Notes under the pieces: generated by a model
The model's input: only the letters and a program-made list of their open reading frames with translations
What the model was told of the DNA's origin: nothing
Databases searched by the model: none
Part shown: positions 8,574 to 16,408 of the stretch, piece after piece
Numbering within the stretch: the first letter of the stretch is position 1
Layout of the letters: each line of letters starts with the position of its first letter
Source of the DNA: an uncultured Anaerolineales bacterium
Lineage (GTDB): Bacteria > Chloroflexota > Anaerolineae > Anaerolineales > Villigracilaceae
Direction: 5' to 3'
Assembly (NCBI GenBank): GCA_949319575.1
Contig: CASGHD010000136.1
Location: forward strand, 1-35,294
Length of the DNA stretch: 35,294 nt
Position numbers and translations under genes: made by a program

Positions 8574-8686
8574 TAGACCTTTTGTATAAGTCAACTGTAG
8601 GTCAGGCTTTTAGCCTGACGCTCTCTCGGAATTTTATACATGGCGGGTTACAAACCCGCCCTACAAGCGCTTTCGCAAGAGGTCTA
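8574..8686. repeat. Cloverleaf repeat before argF
   Basis: The outer arms are TAGACCTTTTG (8574-8584) and CAAGAGGTCTA (8676-8686), with 10 of 11 pairs. They enclose two inner hairpins. The first is GTCAGGC/GCCTGAC with a TTTTA loop (8601-8619). The second is GGCGGGT/ACCCGCC with a TACAA loop (8642-8660). A further TGTAG/CTACA pair (8596-8600, 8661-8665) surrounds both. The right arm ends 2 bases before the argF ribosome site. No clear target duplication was seen. Confidence 0.75.
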
Positions 8687-8697
8687 TTGGAGCGATT

Positions 8698-9669
8698 ATG
8701 GATGTTCAAGAAATGCAGATGGCTGTAAGCCCGAAATTGATGATAAAGAAAGATTTTCTGCATATTGCCGATTCTTCTTCGGAGGAGTTGCAGGATTTAT
8801 TAGACCTGGCGATGGCTTTGAAGAAGGAATATTTCAACGGCGGTAATGCGCCCGTGTTGAAAGGCAAAGCGTTGGCAATGGTGTTTCAAAAACCCAGTTT
8901 GCGGACGCGCGTTTCGTTTGAGATGGCGATGCAACATTTGGGCGGTCATGCCTTGTACCTTTCGCCCGCGGAGATCGGACTCGGCGAACGCGAATCAATT
9001 GCGGATGTGGCGCGCGTGTTATCGGGTTATGTGCAGGGAATCATGGCGCGCGTCTTTTCGCATGAGCATTTGATCGAGTTGGCGGAATGGGCGAGCGTGC
9101 CAGTCATCAACGGATTGAGCGATTACAACCATCCATGCCAGGCGCTGGCGGACGCGTTGACCATTCAAGAAAGATTCGGCACAGCCAAAGGCTTGAACGT
9201 CGCTTATGTTGGCGATGGAAACAATGTCGCCGTTTCGTTGATGCACATTTGCGCGAAACTCGGCTGGAACTTTGCGATTGCGAATCCAATCGGCTATGAA
9301 CTTGCTTCGGATGCAATTGAAGCGGCAAAACAAATCACCTGCGAAACGGGCGCGGAAATTTCTTTTTACAATAATCCGCATGAGGCTGTCAGAGGCGCGG
9401 ATGTGATTTATACTGATACATGGACGAGCATGGGTCAGGAAGAAGAAACCATCCAGCGCGAAGAAATTTTTTCGTCCTATCAAGTCAACCGTCAGTTAGT
9501 GAATGAAGCGAAGCGCGACGCAATCGTCATGCACTGTTTGCCCGCGCATCGCAATCACGAATTGACCGATGATGTTGCGGATGGTTTGCAGTCTGTTATT
9601 TTTTCGCAGGCGCATAACAGGCTTCATGCACAGAAAGCAATCTTAGCTCGTATTTTTGGAGTGGCATAA
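8698..9669 (+). CDS. argF: Ornithine carbamoyltransferase
   Basis: ArgF transfers the carbamoyl group from carbamoyl phosphate to ornithine, giving citrulline. The product has 323 residues with GGAG five bases before the ATG. The carbamoyl-phosphate motif reads [11 protein letters not shown] (Ser67 to Arg71), followed by HPCQALAD, the DTWTSMGQE loop (ornithine-binding SMG motif) and MHCLPAHR with the catalytic cysteine. These separate it from aspartate carbamoyltransferase and from AstC- or SOTC-type relatives. The N-terminal 18 residues before KKDFLHIAD are longer than usual, so translation could begin at a later methionine (residue 6 or 8). It joins CarAB-made carbamoyl phosphate to LysW-derived ornithine. 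The stop codon directly abuts the argC start. Confidence 0.96.
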   Translation: MDVQEMQMAVSPKLMIKKDFLHIADSSSEELQDLLDLAMALKKEYFNGGNAPVLKGKALAMVFQKPSLRTRVSFEMAMQHLGGHALYLSPAEIGLGERESIADVARVLSGYVQGIMARVFSHEHLIELAEWASVPVINGLSDYNHPCQALADALTIQERFGTAKGLNVAYVGDGNNVAVSLMHICAKLGWNFAIANPIGYELASDAIEAAKQITCETGAEISFYNNPHEAVRGADVIYTDTWTSMGQEEETIQREEIFSSYQVNRQLVNEAKRDAIVMHCLPAHRNHELTDDVADGLQSVIFSQAHNRLHAQKAILARIFGVA

Positions 9670-10704
9670 ATGACAAGCGTTTCGATTATTGGCGGTTCGG
9701 GATACGGCGGCGGCGAGTTATTGCGTTTGCTGTTGGGTCATCCCAAAGTTGAAATTAAACAAGTCACGTCGCGTTCGCGTGTGGGCGAGTATGTGTATCA
9801 AACGCATCCCAATTTGAGAAAGCGGACGCAAGTGAAATTTAGCGATCCGTCTCAACTTGAGTCTGTGGATGTTTTATTTTTGGCGCAACTGCATGGGCAG
9901 GCGCAAAAAAATATCGAAGCCTATGCACAACTTGGCGCAAAAATTATTGACCTCTCTGCAGATTTCCGCTTGCGCGATGAATCATTTTATGAAAAATGGT
10001 ATGGCGAAAAACATGCCGCGCCTGAATGGTTGAGCAAGTTTGTGTACGGCTTGCCCGAACTGCATCGCGCGGAAATTGCAAATGCCAGTTACATCAGCGG
10101 CGTGGGGTGCAATGCCACCGCGAGCAACCTCGCCTTGCTTCCATTAATCAAAGCGGATTTGATTGATTTATCCTCCCCGATTTTTATTGAAATCAAAGTT
10201 GGCTCATCCGAAGGCGGCGCGGAGGGCAATTCTGGCGCGCTTCATGCGGAACGCGCCAACGTCATCCGCACGTTTTCGGCGTTTGGTCATCGTCACACGG
10301 CAGAGGTGATTCAGGAGATGGGCGTGAAAAATATCTCGTTGACGATGACTGCCGTTGATTTAGTGCGCGGCGTGTTAGCGACGGCTCATGCCAAGGTGAA
10401 AGCGGGTACGGCGACAAAAGATTTGTGGAAAGCCTATCGAGCGGTCGCCACCGACAACCCATTTATTCGCGTGGTCAAAGAACAGCGCGGAATTTATCGC
10501 GTGCCTGAGCCGAAGATTTTAGCAGGCTCAAATTATGCGGATTTAGGTTTTGAGTTGGACGAAAGCAACGATCACATTGTGGCGATGTGCGCGATTGATA
10601 ATCTAATGAAAGGCGCGTCTGGTTCGGCGGTGCAATGTCTGAATCTGATGATGGGTTGGGATGAGACGCTGGGACTGGAGTTTATGGGGTTGCATCCGAT
10701 TTAA
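9670..10704 (+). CDS. argC: LysW-gamma-glutamyl-phosphate reductase (LysY/ArgC)
   Basis: This enzyme reduces the acyl phosphate to the semialdehyde with NADPH. In the acetyl pathway the homologue is ArgC; with LysW, LysZ and LysJ in the same operon, the substrate here is inferred to be the LysW-linked glutamyl phosphate. The 344-residue product has the NADP-binding loop IGGSGYGGGELLRLL (residues 7-21), the catalytic cysteine C147 in SGVGCNATAS, the segment EIKVGSSEGGAEGNSGALHA, and the C-terminal DNLMKGASGSAVQ. The ATG follows the argF TAA with no gap, so translational coupling is likely. Downstream, a 111-base stretch with a long hairpin repeat separates it from lysZ. The name lysY would be equally apt. 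Confidence 0.93.
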   Translation: MTSVSIIGGSGYGGGELLRLLLGHPKVEIKQVTSRSRVGEYVYQTHPNLRKRTQVKFSDPSQLESVDVLFLAQLHGQAQKNIEAYAQLGAKIIDLSADFRLRDESFYEKWYGEKHAAPEWLSKFVYGLPELHRAEIANASYISGVGCNATASNLALLPLIKADLIDLSSPIFIEIKVGSSEGGAEGNSGALHAERANVIRTFSAFGHRHTAEVIQEMGVKNISLTMTAVDLVRGVLATAHAKVKAGTATKDLWKAYRAVATDNPFIRVVKEQRGIYRVPEPKILAGSNYADLGFELDESNDHIVAMCAIDNLMKGASGSAVQCLNLMMGWDETLGLEFMGLHPI

Positions 10705-10705
10705 T

Positions 10706-10797
10706 ATGTCATTGCGAGGGCGTTCTTGTTCTTTGCCCGAAGCAATCTTCTGTTATGAGGAGATTGCTTCGTCGGGGAGAGCGCCCTCCTCGCAACG
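10706..10797. repeat. Long hairpin repeat between argC and lysZ
   Basis: The outer arms ATGTCATTGCGAGGGCG and CGCCCTCCTCGCAACGACAT are imperfect complements. An inner pair, GAAGCAATCT and AGATTGCTTC, makes most of the 92 bases one rod. Related rods with the GTCATTGCGAG end are common in many bacterial genomes (general knowledge). The lysZ ribosome site (GGGAG at 10806) lies just outside. Confidence 0.75.
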
Positions 10798-10815
10798 ACA
10801 TGAATGGGAGAATTT

Positions 10816-11625
10816 ATGGAAGTTACAGTTGTAAAACTCGGTGGTGCGGAGGGTGTGGATTTTTCCGCGATCTGCGCCGATGCCGTTGAGTTATTGAAGC
10901 AAGGTAAAAAACTTGTCTTTGTGCATGGCGGTTCTGCCGAAGCGAATGCGCTGGGGGAAGGGTTGGGAACGCCGCCGAAGATGATTACTTCACCTTCGGG
11001 TTATACATCCAGATATACGGATAGAAAAACCTTGGAAATATTTTTGATGGCGGTCAATGGCAAAGTTAATTCATTGCTGACGGAACAATTGCAGATGCTG
11101 GGAGTCAACGCTTTTGGTTTGTGCGGACTCGATGGCAAGTTGATGCAAGCCGTGAGAAAAGAATCTGTTCAGAGCGTTGAAAACGGTAAAAGAAAAATTA
11201 TCCGTGACGATTACACGGGAAAAATCGAAACGATTAATAGCGAGTTGTTGTTGATGCTGTTGAATGCGGGTTATCTGCCAGTGATTGCGCCAGTGGCGGT
11301 CAGCGAAAAAGGCGAGGCGTTAAATGTGGATGCAGACCGCGCGGCGGCGATGGTTGCATCCGCGCTGAAGGCGGAGAGTCTGCTGTTGTTGACGGCGGCG
11401 CCTGGGTTGATGAAAAATTTCCCAGATGAATCAACGCTCATTCGGCTGTTGCCGCAGAGTCAACTATCGGCGGCGAGTGAGGCGGCGCAAGGTCGCATGA
11501 AGAAAAAAGTTTTAGGCGCGGAAGAAGCGTTGAAAGGCGGCGTGAGTCGCGTGGTCATCGCCGATGGGCGAATTCAAAATCCAATCTCAAATGCGTTAGC
11601 AGGAAATGGAACAGTGATTCAGTGA
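10816..11625 (+). CDS. lysZ: LysW-glutamate kinase LysZ (ArgB-like amino-acid kinase)
   Basis: LysZ phosphorylates the side-chain carboxylate of the LysW-bound amino acid. The ATG at 10816 has GGGAG five bases upstream; the ATG at 10804 is in frame but precedes the ribosome site. The 269-residue product has the amino-acid-kinase opening VVKLGGAEG, the nucleotide loop VFVHGGSAEANALGE, and the C-terminal GRMKKKVLGAEEALKGGVSRVVIADGR. LysZ proteins interact with LysW through positively charged surface residues. Here Arg/Lys-rich stretches RKESVQS and GKRKIIRDDY are visible, which fits, although the acetylglutamate kinase ArgB is a close homologue. It overlaps lysJ by four bases (GTGA), so the two are translationally coupled. 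Confidence 0.92.
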   Translation: MEVTVVKLGGAEGVDFSAICADAVELLKQGKKLVFVHGGSAEANALGEGLGTPPKMITSPSGYTSRYTDRKTLEIFLMAVNGKVNSLLTEQLQMLGVNAFGLCGLDGKLMQAVRKESVQSVENGKRKIIRDDYTGKIETINSELLLMLLNAGYLPVIAPVAVSEKGEALNVDADRAAAMVASALKAESLLLLTAAPGLMKNFPDESTLIRLLPQSQLSAASEAAQGRMKKKVLGAEEALKGGVSRVVIADGRIQNPISNALAGNGTVIQ

Positions 11626-12809
11626 ACACAAACGAAATCATCGAAATCGAAAATAAATATACATCGGGGACATACGCGAAACAATCATTAGTAATTGTGC
11701 GCGGACAAGGCGCGTTGTTATTTGATGCGGATGGCAAAGAATATTTGGATTGCTCATCGGGACACGGCGTTGCCAATCTCGGTCACGCTCACCCGAAAAT
11801 TGCGGAGGCGCTCTACAAGCAGGCGAACACGCTGATCACTTTATTTGAGTCGTTTCCAAACGATCAACGCGCGATGGTGATGCAAAAATTAACATCGTTG
11901 GTGGCGGGCTTGGACCGAGTCTTTTTATGCAACTCTGGAACCGAATCTGTTGAAGCGGCATTTAAATTTGCGCGTATTTCAACGGGACGAAAAAATATCG
12001 TGGCGGCAATGCGCGCGTTTCATGGAAGAACGTACGGAGCTTTGTCTGCAACGTACAATAAAAAATATCGCGAGGGCTTTGAACCTCTCGTGCCTGGCTT
12101 TAGTCATGTGGCGTATAACAATATCGAAGCGCTGGACAAAGCGGTGAACGAAGAAACGGCGGCGGTGATTTTGGAAGTGGTGCAAGGCGAAGGCGGCGTA
12201 TATCCCGCGAATGTTGACTATATTCAAGCCGCGCGAAAATTTTGCGATGAACGCGGCGCGTTGTTGATCGTGGATGAAATCCAAACGGGCTTTGGGCGCA
12301 CGGGAAAGTTTTTTGCGATTGAGCATTTTGGCGTCACACCCGATTTATTGTGTTGTGCAAAATCGTTGGCGGGCGGCGTGCCGATGGGCGCGGTGTTGAT
12401 TGGAAAAAATATCAAAAATTTAACGCCAGGCGTGCATGGCTCGACGTTTGGCGGAAATCCGCTTTCGTGCGCGGCGGCGAACGCGGCGTTGGATGTCATC
12501 AAGGAAGAAGATTTAGCGGGTCAAGCAGAAGCGAAGGGCAAGTACTTGATGGAGAAGTTGAAAGCGATTCAATCGCCGAACATCCGCGAAGTGCGCGGGC
12601 TTGGTTTGATGGTTGGGATTGAGATGAAGCAAAAAGTTGTGCCGTATATCAAAGCGTTGCAAGAAGCGAACATCATCGCGTTGAATGCGGGCATGACTGT
12701 GATTCGTTTACTGCCTCCGCTGGTGATCACGTATGAGCAGTTGGATCATTTGGTGGATGCGTTGACGGAAGTGTTGGTGATGAATATGACGATGGACGAT
12801 GGACAATAG
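11622..12809 (+). CDS. lysJ: LysW-glutamate semialdehyde aminotransferase LysJ (ArgD-like)
   Basis: This PLP-dependent class III aminotransferase converts LysW-linked glutamate semialdehyde to LysW-ornithine with glutamate as amino donor. The GTG start overlaps the lysZ stop as GTGA. The 395-residue product shows CNSGTESVEAAFKFAR for phosphate and ring contacts, LLIVDEIQTGFGRTGKFFA with the cofactor-binding Asp, and the Schiff-base lysine K247 in CCAKSLAGGVPMGAV. STFGGNPLSCAAA follows. Homologous ArgD and LysJ cannot be separated on sequence alone; context decides. The last codons (about NMTMDDGQ) and the TAG stop lie in GACGATGGACAATAGACG word repeats, so the C-terminus was probably reshaped by the repeat. 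Confidence 0.93.
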   Translation: MNTNEIIEIENKYTSGTYAKQSLVIVRGQGALLFDADGKEYLDCSSGHGVANLGHAHPKIAEALYKQANTLITLFESFPNDQRAMVMQKLTSLVAGLDRVFLCNSGTESVEAAFKFARISTGRKNIVAAMRAFHGRTYGALSATYNKKYREGFEPLVPGFSHVAYNNIEALDKAVNEETAAVILEVVQGEGGVYPANVDYIQAARKFCDERGALLIVDEIQTGFGRTGKFFAIEHFGVTPDLLCCAKSLAGGVPMGAVLIGKNIKNLTPGVHGSTFGGNPLSCAAANAALDVIKEEDLAGQAEAKGKYLMEKLKAIQSPNIREVRGLGLMVGIEMKQKVVPYIKALQEANIIALNAGMTVIRLLPPLVITYEQLDHLVDALTEVLVMNMTMDDGQ

Positions 12810-12842
12810 ACGATGGTCTATCGTCTGCGGTCAATGGTCACG
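12788..12842. repeat. Word-repeat hairpin between lysJ and lysK
   Basis: The words GACGATGGACGATGGACAAT and AGACGATGG overlap the lysJ 3' end and stop. They are answered by TCTATCGTCTGCGGTCAATGG. The family is the same as at the lysW-argX junction (7519-7577), so two gaps of one operon share it. Confidence 0.65.
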
Positions 12843-12850
12843 GATAAATA

Positions 12851-13909
12851 ATGAGCGATACTTTAATTGGCTTGGTTTCGCAATACAGCCCTTCGGGAGA
12901 AGAACGACGGGCTGTTGAGTGGCTTGTGGAGCGGATGAAGTCGCTGGGCTATGGTGAATCTTTTATAGATGAAGCGGGCAATGCTGTGGGCGTGATGGGG
13001 AAAGGATCGAAGCAAGTTATTTTGCTTGGGCATATTGATACGGTATCGGGCGAGATTTCGGTTCGAGAAGAAAATGGAATTTTATATGGGCGCGGCGCGG
13101 TGGATGCGAAAGGTCCGCTGGCGTGTTTTGTGGATGCGGTTGCAAGTGTGGGAGTGCAAGACGGCTGGCAGTTTGTTGTGATTGGCGCAGTGGAAGAAGA
13201 ACGAAATTCTGAAGGCGCAAGGTTTGTTGCCCAAAAATATAAACCAGATTTTGCAATTATCGGCGAGCCGAATCGTTGGGACAGAATTGCGTTGGGATAT
13301 AAAGGAAGCGCGTGGGCGAATGTAATTGTCAAACGCGAGCAGGCGCACACTGCCAGCAGAGAAGAAACTGCGGCAGAGATTGCTGTGGATGTTTGGTTGA
13401 AAATCAAAGCCTATGTGAGTGAATTCAATGAAGATAAGAAAAGAGTCTTCGACCAGTTGTTACTAACTTTGCGCGGAATGGATTCTGGTCAAGACGGCTT
13501 TGAGCAAAGCGCGACTCTTAAAGTTGGCGCGCGTTTGCCTGTGGAAGTTTCGCCAGAGGATTGGTACGCAAGGTTAAATGAAATATTAAGTGACAGTCAC
13601 CTTGAAGGTGACTGTCACTTGGAGCGGACGGGATTCGCCATCCCTGCATGGGGATGTGAGAAAAACACCCAGCTGGTACGAAGCTTCTTAAGCGGAATCA
13701 GGTCACAGGGCGGGGAGCCGCGTTTCGTCTATAAAACGGGAACTGCCGATTTGAACATCGTCGCGCCTGTGTGGAAATGTCCAGCGGTGGTGTATGGTCC
13801 AGGCGATTCGAGTTTGGATCACACACCGAATGAACATATTGAGTTGGAAGAATATGCAAAGGCGGCGACGGTATTAACCGATACACTGCTCAAACTTATC
13901 CAGAAATAA
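12851..13909 (+). CDS. lysK: LysW-ornithine hydrolase LysK (M20 metallopeptidase family)
   Basis: LysK hydrolyses the bond between LysW and ornithine, releasing ornithine for ArgF and regenerating LysW. The 352-residue product carries the M20 dinuclear metal site: GHIDTV (H61, catalytic D63), the bridging Asp D85 in GRGAVDAKGP, the catalytic Glu pair E115/E116 in AVEEERNSEG, and E139 in IGEPN. The C-terminal His occurs in SLDHTPNEHIE. The ribosome site is weak because a word-repeat hairpin fills the space up to about 12842. A near-perfect 33-base palindrome (13590-13622) is inserted in frame and encodes about SDSHLEGDCHLE (residues 247-258). It falls where homologues vary in length, so activity may survive. 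lysK is the last gene of the operon. Confidence 0.92.
   Translation: MSDTLIGLVSQYSPSGEERRAVEWLVERMKSLGYGESFIDEAGNAVGVMGKGSKQVILLGHIDTVSGEISVREENGILYGRGAVDAKGPLACFVDAVASVGVQDGWQFVVIGAVEEERNSEGARFVAQKYKPDFAIIGEPNRWDRIALGYKGSAWANVIVKREQAHTASREETAAEIAVDVWLKIKAYVSEFNEDKKRVFDQLLLTLRGMDSGQDGFEQSATLKVGARLPVEVSPEDWYARLNEILSDSHLEGDCHLERTGFAIPAWGCEKNTQLVRSFLSGIRSQGGEPRFVYKTGTADLNIVAPVWKCPAVVYGPGDSSLDHTPNEHIELEEYAKAATVLTDTLLKLIQK
13590..13622. repeat. Palindrome inserted in frame in lysK
   Basis: The core CACCTTGAAGGTG is flanked by AAGTGACAGT and ACTGTCACTT. The whole is a 33-base palindrome with one central base. The length is a multiple of three and the reading frame stays open. The same 13-base core with unrelated complementary arms occurs before argG at 4499-4531. 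Confidence 0.8.
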
Positions 13910-13910
13910 A

Positions 13911-13950
13911 AACATCCGCCCGTCTCAACAACGGGCGGATGTTCATTTTA
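13911..13950. terminator. Bidirectional terminator after lysK
   Basis: ACATCCGCCCGT (13912-13923) pairs perfectly with ACGGGCGGATGT (13931-13942) around a 7-base loop. It begins two bases after the lysK stop. On the + strand the tail is TTCATTTTATTA. On the - strand a better T tract (GTTTTTATTT) follows, so it can stop both lysK and the converging gene at 14056. Confidence 0.8.
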
Positions 13951-13957
13951 TTACTCA

Positions 13958-14043
13958 CCTTACGCATCTTTACGCTCTCGCAGGGTCTGTGACCCTGCGA
14001 AACACGGAGGTCTCAGACCGCCTTTGAGCGTTACTGCGCAAGG
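13958..14043. repeat. Cloverleaf repeat between lysK and the Gln-rich gene
   Basis: The outer arms CCTTACGCATCTTTACGCTC and GAGCGTTACTGCGCAAGG are imperfect complements around two inner hairpins. One is TCGCAGGGT/ACCCTGCGA (core GGTCTGTGACC). The other has core GGTCTCAGACC with a GG/CC extension. The 15-base flanks TCATTTTATTACTCA (13943-13957) and TCACTTTATAACTTA (14044-14058) agree at 12 positions and may be an old target duplication. The right flank includes the stop codon of the gene at 14056. Confidence 0.7.
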
Positions 14044-14055
14044 TCACTTTATAAC

Positions 14056-14763
14056 TTATTTCTTCGCCATTGCAGAGATCGCCTGCATAAGCGCGTTCCC
14101 AACCACCTGACCCGATTGATGGCGGTGGGAACTTTGCCCGAGCGGTCCCGCCGCCATCAGCGCGCTGAGCCCCGCTTGCAAGTTATCCTGTCCTTGATTC
14201 TTCGCATTCATAAACGCCATACCCGCGCTGAGCAAGTCACCCGCGTCAATGCCGTTGTCTTGCTGTTGTTGCGGTTGCTGAGATTGCGTCACCGCGCCGA
14301 GCAGTGAGCCGAGCAAATCTGCGCCGCCACCCATTTGTTGTTGCGGAGCAAGTTGCCCTCCGCCGAGCAAAGATTGCACCAACATCATCGCGTTGTCTGG
14401 GTTGATGGATTTCTGTCCCTGAAATTGTTGCGCGGCTTGGGCGAGTCCCTGCGCGTACACTTTGGATGATCCGCTCGTGGCGTGTTGCGACAAGTATTGA
14501 CTCGCATTGTTGAGTTGCTGTGTAGGCGATGCGCCTTTCTGCTCGCCCATCACCTGCGTAAGCATGTTGAACATCTGCACCATGTTATCGCCATGATTGC
14601 CGTTCTGCGCGTCCGCTTGATTCAACGCTCCTTGATTCGCGGCAAGCGCCTGTGCCGCCACGCCGAACAGCGAAGATAAATCCGCGCCGCCTCGCGCTGA
14701 AGGTTGTGTCGCGCTCCCGCGCGGCGCTCCCGCCTTGCGACCTGTTCTAGAATTTTGTGGCAT
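14056..14763 (-). CDS. Gln/Gly/Ala-rich protein of unknown function
   Basis: The 235-residue product starts at ATG 14763 with AAAGGA upstream. I do not recognise the family. The N-terminus (about residues 1-30) is basic and probably disordered, with SRTGRKAGAPRG. The middle alternates helical stretches such as DLSSLFGVAAQALAANQGAL and NMVQMFNMLTQVMGEQKG with Gln runs (QAAQQFQGQK, LAPQQQMGGG, QSQQPQQQQ). The C-terminal part repeats hydrophobic Gly-Met-Ala segments (LLSAGMAFMNAKNQGQDNL, GNALMQAISAMAKK). No signal peptide or membrane segment is obvious. The gene stands alone between two repeat elements, converging on the lysK operon. Its repetitive amphipathic helices could support self-association, but that is only a guess. 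Confidence 0.75.
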   Translation of the reverse strand: MPQNSRTGRKAGAPRGSATQPSARGGADLSSLFGVAAQALAANQGALNQADAQNGNHGDNMVQMFNMLTQVMGEQKGASPTQQLNNASQYLSQHATSGSSKVYAQGLAQAAQQFQGQKSINPDNAMMLVQSLLGGGQLAPQQQMGGGADLLGSLLGAVTQSQQPQQQQDNGIDAGDLLSAGMAFMNAKNQGQDNLQAGLSALMAAGPLGQSSHRHQSGQVVGNALMQAISAMAKK

Positions 14764-14813
14764 GATAAAAATTCCTTTCTGTGAATTAATTTTCAAAAGT
14801 ATAACAGCATTTA

Positions 14814-14906
14814 TGTCACTCTGAGGGCGCTCCCCTGCGACCGAAGAGTCTCATACTTTCAGCAGTAGAGACCCTTCGCTAGCGCGTCATAGTATTCAGG
14901 GTGACA
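14814..14906. repeat. Hairpin repeat overlapping the gltX 3' end
   Basis: The outer arms TGTCACTCTGA (14814-14824) and TCAGGGTGACA (14896-14906) pair with one G-T position. AGAGTCTC and GAGACCCTTCG form an inner arm pair. The right outer arm encodes the last codons (Val-Ser-Pro) and the TGA stop of gltX on the - strand. Confidence 0.7.
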
Positions 14907-16386
14907 CACTTAAGTTTTCCAAAATCGTTATCGCGTCCTGCAAGCGCGCCAACACTTTTTCGCGCCCGATAATCTCCATGCTTTCGAACAGCGGCGGGCT
15001 GACCTTTTGTCCCGTCACCGCGACACGCAAAATGCCAAAGACTTGATTCGCATTCAACCCCGCCGACTCGACATACGCGCGCATCGGCGGCTCGGCGGTT
15101 TGATGCGACAAATCAGGCAATGCAGATACAATCTCGAAACATTTTCTTGCGATCTCAGCGGACTGCTTCGCGTCGAGTCCTTTGGCGATCAAATCGTCTG
15201 GAGTCGGTGAAACTGCATCTTTGAAAAAGAAACTGGCAAACGTGAGACAATCATCGAGTGTGACGAGTCGCTCACGGATGAGCGGCGTGATCTTGAGCAG
15301 CGCTTCATCCTCGACGGGTAAGCCTGCCGCGACAAAATATGGCTTGATCCGCGCGGACAGGTCTTCGGTCGTCAACAAGCGGATGTGAGTCCCGTTGAAG
15401 TGATCCAACCGTTGGAAGTTGATCGCCGCGGGCGAGGGAGTCAATGTGTCTATGCTGAAGCGTTGAATCATGTCATCGAGTGACATCACATCATCTTCTG
15501 CCACTCCCCACCCCATCAATGCGATCCAATTCAATACGCCTTCGGATGTGTATCCCAAATCTTTCATGTCATCAACGAAGACTGTGCGACCGTCCTTCAT
15601 AACATCGGCATTATCGCGCTTGCTCATCTTGCCTTTGCCGCTCGGCTTGAGGAATAATGAGAGATGAATCCACACAGGCTCCTCCCATCCAAACGCGCGG
15701 ACGATATTTACGTGAAGCGGAAATGTTGACAACCATTCAGATCCGCGCATCACGTGAGTGATTTCCATTTCGTGATCGTCCACCATCGCCGCAAGATGAT
15801 AGGTGGGCAGGCCGTCCGATTTGAGGATGACATTATCATCGAGATATTTATTTTCAGTGACGATGTCGCCGCGCAAGTGATCGTGCGCGGTTGTCGAACC
15901 TTCGTGCGGCATCTTAAATCGAATCACATATTTTTCCCCGCTGGCTACGCGCTTCGCGGCATCGCTCGGATCGAGCGCGCGGCACAACCCATCGTAGCGG
16001 ACACGATCCACCTTCCGCGCTTCCTGGTCTTTGCGCGACTGTTCGAGTCGTTCGGGCGTACAGAAACATGGGTAGGCATGTCCCTTTTCAACAAGCGCCT
16101 TCGCATGACTCTGATACAACTCGCGCCTCTCGGTCTGGCGATACGGGCCGAACCTTCCGCCGTGAATCGGGCTTTCATCGGGTGTGATGCCAAGCCAATC
16201 AAGGCTTCGCATGATCTCCTCTTCCGAGCCTTCAACGAATCGCTTTTGGTCGGTATCTTCGAGTCGCAAAATGAACTGTCCGCCCGTTTTACGGGCAAGC
16301 AGAAAATCGAAGAGCGCGGTGCGCGCGCTTCCGAGATGAAATCTCCCTGTTGGAGATGGCGCCATGCGTGTGCGTGCTGGTTTCAA
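14896..16386 (-). CDS. gltX: Glutamyl-tRNA synthetase
   Basis: GltX charges tRNA-Glu with glutamate. The 496-residue class I enzyme has the HIGH-type motif as GRFHLGSA (residues 14-21), FILRLEDTDQKRF (38-50), and the KMSKR loop at residues 253-257. The start is TTG (16386-16384), supported by GGAGGAG five bases upstream; the next ATG (residue 8) would be too close to MAPSPTGRFH. CFC at residues 107-109, without the second pair of zinc ligands, suggests no complete zinc site. The final residues and stop codon come from the arm of a hairpin repeat. GltX could be discriminating or non-discriminating (also charging tRNA-Gln); the sequence read by eye does not tell. Confidence 0.96.
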   Translation of the reverse strand: MKPARTRMAPSPTGRFHLGSARTALFDFLLARKTGGQFILRLEDTDQKRFVEGSEEEIMRSLDWLGITPDESPIHGGRFGPYRQTERRELYQSHAKALVEKGHAYPCFCTPERLEQSRKDQEARKVDRVRYDGLCRALDPSDAAKRVASGEKYVIRFKMPHEGSTTAHDHLRGDIVTENKYLDDNVILKSDGLPTYHLAAMVDDHEMEITHVMRGSEWLSTFPLHVNIVRAFGWEEPVWIHLSLFLKPSGKGKMSKRDNADVMKDGRTVFVDDMKDLGYTSEGVLNWIALMGWGVAEDDVMSLDDMIQRFSIDTLTPSPAAINFQRLDHFNGTHIRLLTTEDLSARIKPYFVAAGLPVEDEALLKITPLIRERLVTLDDCLTFASFFFKDAVSPTPDDLIAKGLDAKQSAEIARKCFEIVSALPDLSHQTAEPPMRAYVESAGLNANQVFGILRVAVTGQKVSPPLFESMEIIGREKVLARLQDAITILENLSVSP

Positions 16387-16408
16387 TGAAACTCCTCCGG
16401 GGTTTTAC

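Noticed and set aside
10706..10797. Possible small RNA gene in the argC-lysZ gap
   Set aside because: The structure is a simple rod with the common GTCATTGCGAG end and no own promoter or terminator; it is better taken as a repeat.
14116..14679. Open frames on the + strand opposite the Gln-rich gene
   Set aside because: They are His/Arg/Leu-rich reversals of Gln and Ala codons, without ribosome sites or recognisable motifs.
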